Below, piece after piece: positions 58,536-64,000 of a stretch of DNA of 64,000 nucleotides (positions are counted from its first letter, which is position 1; each line of letters begins with the position of its first letter). Source of the DNA: Pedobacter sp. (GTDB lineage: Bacteria; Bacteroidota; Bacteroidia; Sphingobacteriales; Sphingobacteriaceae). The DNA is taken from contig JAVHXV010000002.1 in the NCBI GenBank assembly GCA_031119475.1, forward strand, positions 582,762 through 646,761, written 5' to 3'. A program made the position numbers and the translations under genes. The notes beneath the pieces are model-generated. The model was given only the letters and a program-made list of their open reading frames with translations, was not told where the DNA came from and did not search any database.

Positions 58536-61500
58536 CCTCAGCAGAACGTAAAATAAAATTATTCAATCTCTTAGAAGAATACAAGACTTTCAAGGAGCAA
58601 GGAAGGCTAGATCTAACTTCTGAGGAGACTATTCGAACTTGGCTAAATTTGTTATTAGAGATTTTTGATTGGGATGTCAGGGATACTTCACAAATACTTC
58701 AAGAAAAGATTCTCTCGAAAGAAGAACAGAAAAGAATCAAGGAAATAAACTCCCATAACACTAGGCCTGATTATACATTTAGAGTCGCTAAACAAAAATT
58801 ATCGTTTCTAGATGCTAAGGATGTTACAGTTAACCTGGAGAATGATGCAGATGCCGCTTTTCAGATAAAATCTTATGGATGGTCAGTGCAAGCTCCATGT
58901 GCCTTTATTTCAAATTTTGAAGAATTTGCAATCTATGACTGCACCTATATCCCAGAAGTCGGGCAATCTCCCACACTTGGGAGAATCTATTTCAAGTTAG
59001 ACGATCTGGTTGAAAATTTTGAGATCCTTGAATTACATCTACTTAAGCAGAACATTTATAACGGAAGACTTAATGACCTGTATGCGTCGACGATGCAGGG
59101 CAACCGCTATATCCAAAGGGTTACGCCAGATCAGAAGTTTGCAGATCAGCTCTCTACATTTAGACTGGCTTTAGCTACTGATATATTGCAGAATAATAGA
59201 GCGGTAATAGGTGGAAATACAGCTAACCTGAGTTACATCGTCCAAATAATAATTAATAGAATCCTTTTCATAAGAGTTTGCGAAGCACGTATGATCGAAA
59301 CGGAAGGGCTATTGCAACAATTTCAAGAGCAAGGATTTTGGGATGCTTTTAAGCAATCTTCTTATTTTGACTTCTTCGAACACTACGATGGTCCTCTATT
59401 TAACAGGATATCGTCAATCCATGAAATTGATATTTCAAATGAAGTATTTAATGGATTATTACAGCAGCTGTACTACCCATCCCCTTACAGATTTGATGTA
59501 ATTCCGACTAAACTTTTAAGTGATATTTACGAAATTTTCCTAGCAAAGAAATTAGTGATTGTTGAAGATGAGGTTATTGATGAAATCAAAAGCGAATATC
59601 TAAAAACAAAGGGTGCTGTAAGTACCCCTCAATATATTGTACAAGAAATCATAAAGCGAACAATTCCTAGAAATCAAATAATTGATAAAGGAATCACAAA
59701 TTTTCTGAATACGAAAATTTTGGATATTGCTTGCGGGAGTGGAGTTTTTGCTATTGAGGCCTATGATTATCTGGAAGAAATATTTGTTTATCTTTTCGAC
59801 ATAGATAGAAATCCAGATTTTAGACAGTATTTCTTTATTACCGAAACGGAAGTAATGCTTAATCTAAATGGTAGGAAAGCAATTATGGACCATTGCATTT
59901 TTGGTGTGGATATAGATGCAGAGGCTGTTGAAGTAGCGAAAGTTTCATTGTCATTTAAGATTATTGACACGGTAGAATATATCGATTCTTATCATCAAAT
60001 AGGTGTTTTTGGACAAAGGATATTAAATGGTATCGGTGATAATATCAAGTGTGGAAACTCACTCGTAGAATCCGACATAATTGAACTTTATCCTGGAATA
60101 AATGATTTCGAGGAAGAAATAATCCAAACTAACATTTTTGACTGGAGTAGCGACCAGGGATTCGAATCTATATTTCAAGAAAAGGGGGGCTTCGATTATA
60201 TAATAGGTAATCCTCCGTATGTTGAAGTCAAAAATTACAATGTTGATTTGCCTTTTATGCATGGTTATATAAAAGATCGATATCCATCATCCAAAAACGG
60301 CAAAGTTGATTTGGCAATACCATTTGTAGAAAGAGCAATAGAATTATTAAATCCTACCGGAAGAATGGGATTCATCATTCAAAAAAGATTTTTCAAGACA
60401 GATTATGGCAAAAAAATAAGGGAAATCATTACCTCCCAAAGCTATCTTTCTGAAATCGTTGATTTCGAAGCGACAACAATTTTCAAAGGTCGAATGACCT
60501 ATGTTGCATTACTTATTCTTGATAAGTCTGCACCTGAAAATTTCGCATATAAAAAGATTGTTGGTAATGTTGAATTTTTAGCAGCACAACTTCGACAGTT
60601 AGAAACTCCAGAAATTGATCCTAACAGCTACGCCCTGCTTCCCTCATCGGCTGTAACAGGAACACCATGGAGTTTTGAAGATAATTTACTCATTGAAATC
60701 AGAACGAAATTATTAAAGAAAGGTAGCTTCGGGCAATACGCAAAAGTGAAGGTCGGCATACAGGTTTTATGGGATAGAGCATACCACCTACGTCCGATCA
60801 ACATACAAGATGGGATTTTAACTTGTAGCTCTCATTTGGAACAAAATATTGAGTTGGAAATACAAGCGTGTAGACCGTTAATATGTAATGAAAATTTTTA
60901 TTCCTATAGAAAGGACTCTGCGGATGTTTATGTATTGTTTCCCTATGATGTTGTTGATGGCAATGTTACTGAAATTCTGTTTGATGAATTTCGAGATAGA
61001 TTTCCATTGGCAGCTGACTATCTAAATCGACATAGAAACGCTATAGAAAAGGCAGTAGAAACTTTGCCGAAAAAGTTTCCTGAAAAATATACAAATGAAC
61101 ATTGGCATTTATATACAAGGGTACAGAACCATGGGGCAACGTATCCCAAGATAATAGTTCCCATGACCGCTTTAGATACCTTTGCTACATTCAGCTCATC
61201 GAACGAAGTTTATTGTGACAATGCCAATGTGTTCTTCATTCAATCTCCTTTAGATGATGAACTTACAATTCTTGCGCTTTCAGCGATTATAAACTCAACC
61301 GTATATTCTGTTCTAACTAGATCAGTTGCAATGCCGCAATCAAATGGTTATTTTAAATTCAATAAACAGTTTTTAGAACCCACTCCTTTTCCTTGTGAAA
61401 ATTTCGCTCAGAATGAACCAATCAAAATAAAATTGGCATCCGTTGTAAAAAAGATTCAAAATCAACAGTTGAAATATCAACAAGGATCACCCAATCAAAA

Positions 61501-61642
61501 ACGAATATATGCCAGACTACTCAATGGGTCTTGGCAGGAACTTGATGATCTATGTTACCTGCTTTATGAGCTTGAGCCAGAGGAAATACAATTTTTCCAA
61601 GACAAGGGGCGTAATGTCAATAGGATCGACAGTCTCAATTAA
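58532..61642 (+). CDS. Type IIG restriction-modification enzyme, Eco57I-like
   Basis: A 1036-residue single-chain restriction-methylation enzyme. Order of parts: an N-terminal nuclease domain with a PD-(D/E)xK-like set, D80 (RPDYTF) and D94/K96 (FLDAKDV); a helical linker; a gamma-class N6-adenine methyltransferase with SAM motif I LDIACGSG (397-404) and catalytic NPPY (560-563); and a C-terminal target-recognition region that decides the sequence. The layout and size match Eco57I-type enzymes that cut at a distance and methylate one strand. It overlaps the XRE gene and leaves 6 nt before the companion methyltransferase. The recognition site cannot be read from the sequence. Confidence 0.9.
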   Translation: MTSAERKIKLFNLLEEYKTFKEQGRLDLTSEETIRTWLNLLLEIFDWDVRDTSQILQEKILSKEEQKRIKEINSHNTRPDYTFRVAKQKLSFLDAKDVTVNLENDADAAFQIKSYGWSVQAPCAFISNFEEFAIYDCTYIPEVGQSPTLGRIYFKLDDLVENFEILELHLLKQNIYNGRLNDLYASTMQGNRYIQRVTPDQKFADQLSTFRLALATDILQNNRAVIGGNTANLSYIVQIIINRILFIRVCEARMIETEGLLQQFQEQGFWDAFKQSSYFDFFEHYDGPLFNRISSIHEIDISNEVFNGLLQQLYYPSPYRFDVIPTKLLSDIYEIFLAKKLVIVEDEVIDEIKSEYLKTKGAVSTPQYIVQEIIKRTIPRNQIIDKGITNFLNTKILDIACGSGVFAIEAYDYLEEIFVYLFDIDRNPDFRQYFFITETEVMLNLNGRKAIMDHCIFGVDIDAEAVEVAKVSLSFKIIDTVEYIDSYHQIGVFGQRILNGIGDNIKCGNSLVESDIIELYPGINDFEEEIIQTNIFDWSSDQGFESIFQEKGGFDYIIGNPPYVEVKNYNVDLPFMHGYIKDRYPSSKNGKVDLAIPFVERAIELLNPTGRMGFIIQKRFFKTDYGKKIREIITSQSYLSEIVDFEATTIFKGRMTYVALLILDKSAPENFAYKKIVGNVEFLAAQLRQLETPEIDPNSYALLPSSAVTGTPWSFEDNLLIEIRTKLLKKGSFGQYAKVKVGIQVLWDRAYHLRPINIQDGILTCSSHLEQNIELEIQACRPLICNENFYSYRKDSADVYVLFPYDVVDGNVTEILFDEFRDRFPLAADYLNRHRNAIEKAVETLPKKFPEKYTNEHWHLYTRVQNHGATYPKIIVPMTALDTFATFSSSNEVYCDNANVFFIQSPLDDELTILALSAIINSTVYSVLTRSVAMPQSNGYFKFNKQFLEPTPFPCENFAQNEPIKIKLASVVKKIQNQQLKYQQGSPNQKRIYARLLNGSWQELDDLCYLLYELEPEEIQFFQDKGRNVNRIDSLN

Positions 61643-61648
61643 TCAGAA

Positions 61649-63490
61649 ATGCAAAAGGAATTAAAGCACATTATAAATACATATAGAGAGAATGATAATT
61701 TGATAAACAAAATTATTGTCTCAGTCTACCTACGCAATAATAGTCTTTCGGTCAAGAATAATAAACTGATAGCATCTCTCTTAATACAGAAAGACTCCAC
61801 ACTTGACAAAATCGTGTCGGAGGTAAAAGGATGTTTCACAATAGAAAATGTAATTGAGGCATTTGAACTTGCTATTCCTTCCGCCGACAAAGTCGTGAAT
61901 GGTGCTGTGTACACGCCAGATTATATTAAAAGTTTTATAGTTGATAGCTCAATTATAAAATTATCTAGACCATTAGACCGGATTTTGTGCGCAGACATAT
62001 CATGCGGTTGTGGCGCATTCCTTTATACTTTTGCTAACAAATTAAAAGCTGAAACTGGAAAATCATTCGACAAAATTTTTAAAAATAATGTTTTTGGTCT
62101 TGATATCAATAAAAGTAGCATTAATAGGGCTAAAATCTTACTTTCTCTCCTAGCCATATCTGCAGGGGAAGACTTAGAGGAATTTAAGTTTAACCTACAC
62201 ACAGGAAATGCTTTAGATTTTGACTGGAAAGCCAAAGAAAAAAAGGTAGGTAAGAACCAAGGCTTTGATCTTATCATTGGCAATCCACCTTACGTAAGAG
62301 CAAAAAATATAGATTTTGCATCAAAATTACTACTTCCGAAATGGAAAGTTACCAAATCGGGCAATCCTGATCTCTACATTCCTTTTTTTGAAATCGGTAT
62401 GTCCATTCTTAATAATGGTGGACAACTAGGCTATATCACGGTAAATTCCTTTTATAAAAGTGTAAACGCTAGGGAATTGAGAAGATATTTTAAGGAATCA
62501 AAATACGATGTTAGCATTATTGATTTTGGTCACGAACGAATTTTTACTGGAATTTTGGCATATACCTGCATCTGCCTAATTTCAAAAAAGCAGTCTTCGA
62601 GCGTAAAATTTAAAAAAGAAAACGCCTCAACTCTTATTAGAAGTGGATTAGAAGGATTCAATTGCATATACTACAAAGATCTTGATAATCATCGCGGATG
62701 GCTTATAAATGATCAGCTAATTATAGATAACATTAAACGAATCGAGTCTGCGGGCATTTCATTTGGAGACAGATATAAAATCAGAAATGGAATCGCAACG
62801 TTGAGTAACGATATATATATATTCAAACCAGTCTCTACAATAAAAAAACATTATATTTTGGAGACAACTGGGAAAAAATACAAAATAGAAAAAGCTATCT
62901 GTAGAGATATAATCAAACCAAATATCCTCAAATATGAACATGAGATCAATAGTGTTAAAGAGCAGTTGATTTTTCCTTATATAGGGGGTGTGAATGCTCT
63001 ATCCATTATTGAAGAAGATGAACTGAAGAAAAAATTTCCCGGTGCTTATGAATATCTTCTAGATAACAAAATCAAACTACAAAAAAGGGATAAAGGGATT
63101 GGTGAATACATAGCATGGTATGCCTTTGGACGTACACAGGCATTGACTGATAGTGGGTATAAGCTTATGTTTCCTTACATGGCAAAATCTCCACATTTCG
63201 TCTTTACAGATGATATAGATATGCTAATTTATTGCGGCTATGCTGTGTTTAATGAATCTGAACAAGAGCTAAAAATCCTGAAAAGGATCCTCGAATCATC
63301 AGTTTTTGAGTATTATATCGCGAATACAAGTAAACCATATTCTTCAGGTTATTTCTCTTATGCCAAAAATTATGTCCAAAATTTTGGAATCTGCGACCTT
63401 AACGAAGAAGAGCGTCACTTCTTGTCCAATGGAGTTACTAAAGAACAAGTTAATGAATTTTTAATTGATAAATATCAACTTGTACTTTAA
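61649..63490 (+). CDS. Companion N6-adenine DNA methyltransferase, Eco57I-like
   Basis: A 613-residue DNA methyltransferase. A motif X-like GAVYTPDYI is at 85-93, the SAM motif I ADISCGCGAF at 115-124 (Cys where Gly is usual), and catalytic NPPY at 212-215 (IIGNPPYVRAKN). The C-terminal half is a target-recognition region. Eco57I systems pair a type IIG enzyme with a separate methyltransferase of the same class that protects both strands. The start is 6 nt after the IIG stop, so it is in the same operon. It is AT-rich like its neighbours. Confidence 0.9.
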   Translation: MQKELKHIINTYRENDNLINKIIVSVYLRNNSLSVKNNKLIASLLIQKDSTLDKIVSEVKGCFTIENVIEAFELAIPSADKVVNGAVYTPDYIKSFIVDSSIIKLSRPLDRILCADISCGCGAFLYTFANKLKAETGKSFDKIFKNNVFGLDINKSSINRAKILLSLLAISAGEDLEEFKFNLHTGNALDFDWKAKEKKVGKNQGFDLIIGNPPYVRAKNIDFASKLLLPKWKVTKSGNPDLYIPFFEIGMSILNNGGQLGYITVNSFYKSVNARELRRYFKESKYDVSIIDFGHERIFTGILAYTCICLISKKQSSSVKFKKENASTLIRSGLEGFNCIYYKDLDNHRGWLINDQLIIDNIKRIESAGISFGDRYKIRNGIATLSNDIYIFKPVSTIKKHYILETTGKKYKIEKAICRDIIKPNILKYEHEINSVKEQLIFPYIGGVNALSIIEEDELKKKFPGAYEYLLDNKIKLQKRDKGIGEYIAWYAFGRTQALTDSGYKLMFPYMAKSPHFVFTDDIDMLIYCGYAVFNESEQELKILKRILESSVFEYYIANTSKPYSSGYFSYAKNYVQNFGICDLNEEERHFLSNGVTKEQVNEFLIDKYQLVL

Positions 63491-63514
63491 CTATTTAAAT
63501 AGATTTCTCATTAT

Positions 63515-63768
63515 ATGAAGATTGCAATTTTAGGATGGGGATCATTGATATGGAATCATAGAACACTAGTGATACTCGAAAATTATTGGTCTCCGCGAGG
63601 CCTGAACTACCAATAGAATTTTCACGGATTTCTGTCGAAAAAAGACTGACCTTAGTTATTGACCCTAATTTTAAAGTCGTTTCAACATTATATGCAATTT
63701 TATCTTCTGAGAGTTTAAATGAGCTATACAAAACTTGCGAACTAGGGAAGGCACAAGCACTGATATGA
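63515..63768 (+). pseudogene. Frameshifted remnant of a conserved hypothetical gene
   Basis: Frame one (ATG 63515) reads MKIAILGWGSLIWNHR and on to a stop at 63616. A second frame, shifted by one, continues from about 63601 as PELPIEFSRISVEKRLTLVID to a stop at 63768. Joining the two with one base restored near 63600 (GGCCT) gives a continuous protein of the ILGWGSLIW-type family of unknown function, which I remember as longer. So there is one frameshift and probably a missing C-terminus. The minus-strand frame over the same DNA is judged a shadow. Confidence 0.75.
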
Positions 63769-63865
63769 TCGGCTTTCAGTGAGTACTTGTTTTCGTTAAA
63801 GGTACTCAAAGAATTACTCACTGGTTTTATGAGAATTCGTGTGCTTTTTGATTTGCTCGTAAAAC

Positions 63866-63898
63866 AAAAAAAAGGCCGTAAATATTAAATTTACAGCC
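63866..63898 (-). terminator. Terminator after tRNA-Glu
   Basis: GGC-C-GTAAAT (63874-63883) pairs with ATTTAC-A-GCC (63889-63898). On the minus strand a U-run follows (complement of the A-run 63866-63873). It is 26 nt beyond the tRNA 3' end. Confidence 0.82.
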
Positions 63899-63923
63899 GT
63901 TTAAACGTTTTGATAAATACTAG

Positions 63924-63995
63924 TAGCCCGTAGGGGAATCGAACCCCTGTTTCCAGAATGAAAATCTGGCGTCCTCACCCCTAGACGAACGGGCC
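63924..63995 (-). tRNA. tRNA-Glu (anticodon TTC)
   Basis: On the minus strand the sequence folds into a cloverleaf. The acceptor stem GGCCCGT pairs with ACGGGCT (G1-U72, others Watson-Crick). The anticodon arm is CCAGA / TCTGG with loop TTTTCAT, anticodon TTC (Glu, GAA/GAG). The T-arm is GGGGTTCGATTCCCC and the discriminator base is A. CCA is not encoded. Its 3' end faces the AT-rich island, the usual side for integration next to a tRNA. Confidence 0.95.
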
Positions 63996-64000
63996 ATTTG

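Noticed and set aside
63495..63821. Minus-strand open frame of 108 codons over the frameshifted gene
   Set aside because: The plus strand carries recognisable protein family sequence in two frames; the minus frame has no known pattern and is a shadow.
1..64000. CRISPR array
   Set aside because: The tandem repeats have a 7-14-nt period with no unique spacers of constant length, and no cas gene is present.

Overview
The window is a chromosomal segment of a Bacteroidota bacterium, most likely Sphingobacteriaceae and close to Pedobacter (inference from gene families; no search was run). Pointers: gene order pdxA / DUF177 / rpmF / plsX / fabH / accB / accC, a fused aspartokinase-homoserine dehydrogenase, a TonB-plug protein without a barrel, DUF6266, and promoters of the Bacteroidota type (TTTG, about 20 nt, TAnnTTTG) with little Shine-Dalgarno signal. 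Most of the window is ordinary housekeeping DNA of moderate GC. The last 7 kb, from about 56.8 kb, is visibly AT-richer and carries a restriction-modification island that ends at a tRNA-Glu gene.

Layout. 1-11.4 kb (minus strand): 5' part of a LutB-like protein, M28 peptidase, rpiB, tatC, then the fatty-acid/phospholipid precursor cluster accC-accB-fabH-plsX-rpmF-DUF177, a sulfurtransferase and pdxA. 11.6-19.5 kb: rsmA, an S41-like protein, a 2-hydroxyacid dehydrogenase, OsmC, M1 peptidase, greA, HIT, MazG-like, dtd. 19.5-24 kb: a lipoprotein pair of unknown role and rsgA. 24.3-29.4 kb: a thr operon with a threonine-rich leader peptide and an attenuator ahead of thrA-thrB-thrC. 29.4-30.3 kb: a RAYT (Y1 transposase) framed by its palindromes. 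30.3-35.6 kb: metH, a four-helix-bundle (S23) gene and metF behind a SAM-I riboswitch. 35.7-48.7 kb: Bax inhibitor-1 family protein, small DUF4160/DUF2442 genes, murQ, a carboxy-terminal protease, DUF6266, an MG2/plug protein, an esterase and an M16 protease. 48.9-56.6 kb: Na+/H+ antiporter, Fur-family regulator plus zinc-type P1B ATPase, a candidate small RNA, a NamZ-like (DUF1343) protein, an esterase and a RibD-C/DHFR-like protein. 56.8-64 kb: an unknown membrane protein, two tiny ORFs, an XRE regulator, an Eco57I-like type IIG enzyme with a companion methyltransferase, a frameshifted remnant and tRNA-Glu(TTC).

The most unusual signals are not in proteins. (1) At least a dozen intergenic gaps hold degenerate tandem repeats with a 7-nt (sometimes 8- or 14-nt) period whose unit differs from gap to gap; several are arranged as opposing complementary arms. 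(2) The thr leader shows complete classical attenuation logic: Thr codons, a terminator, and a competing antiterminator at the end of the leader ORF. (3) greA has a promoter followed by a terminator-like hairpin before the start codon. (4) A roughly 100-nt candidate sRNA has its own promoter and terminator. (5) RAYT palindromes also occur 20 kb away as a small element inside a perfect 22-bp direct repeat.
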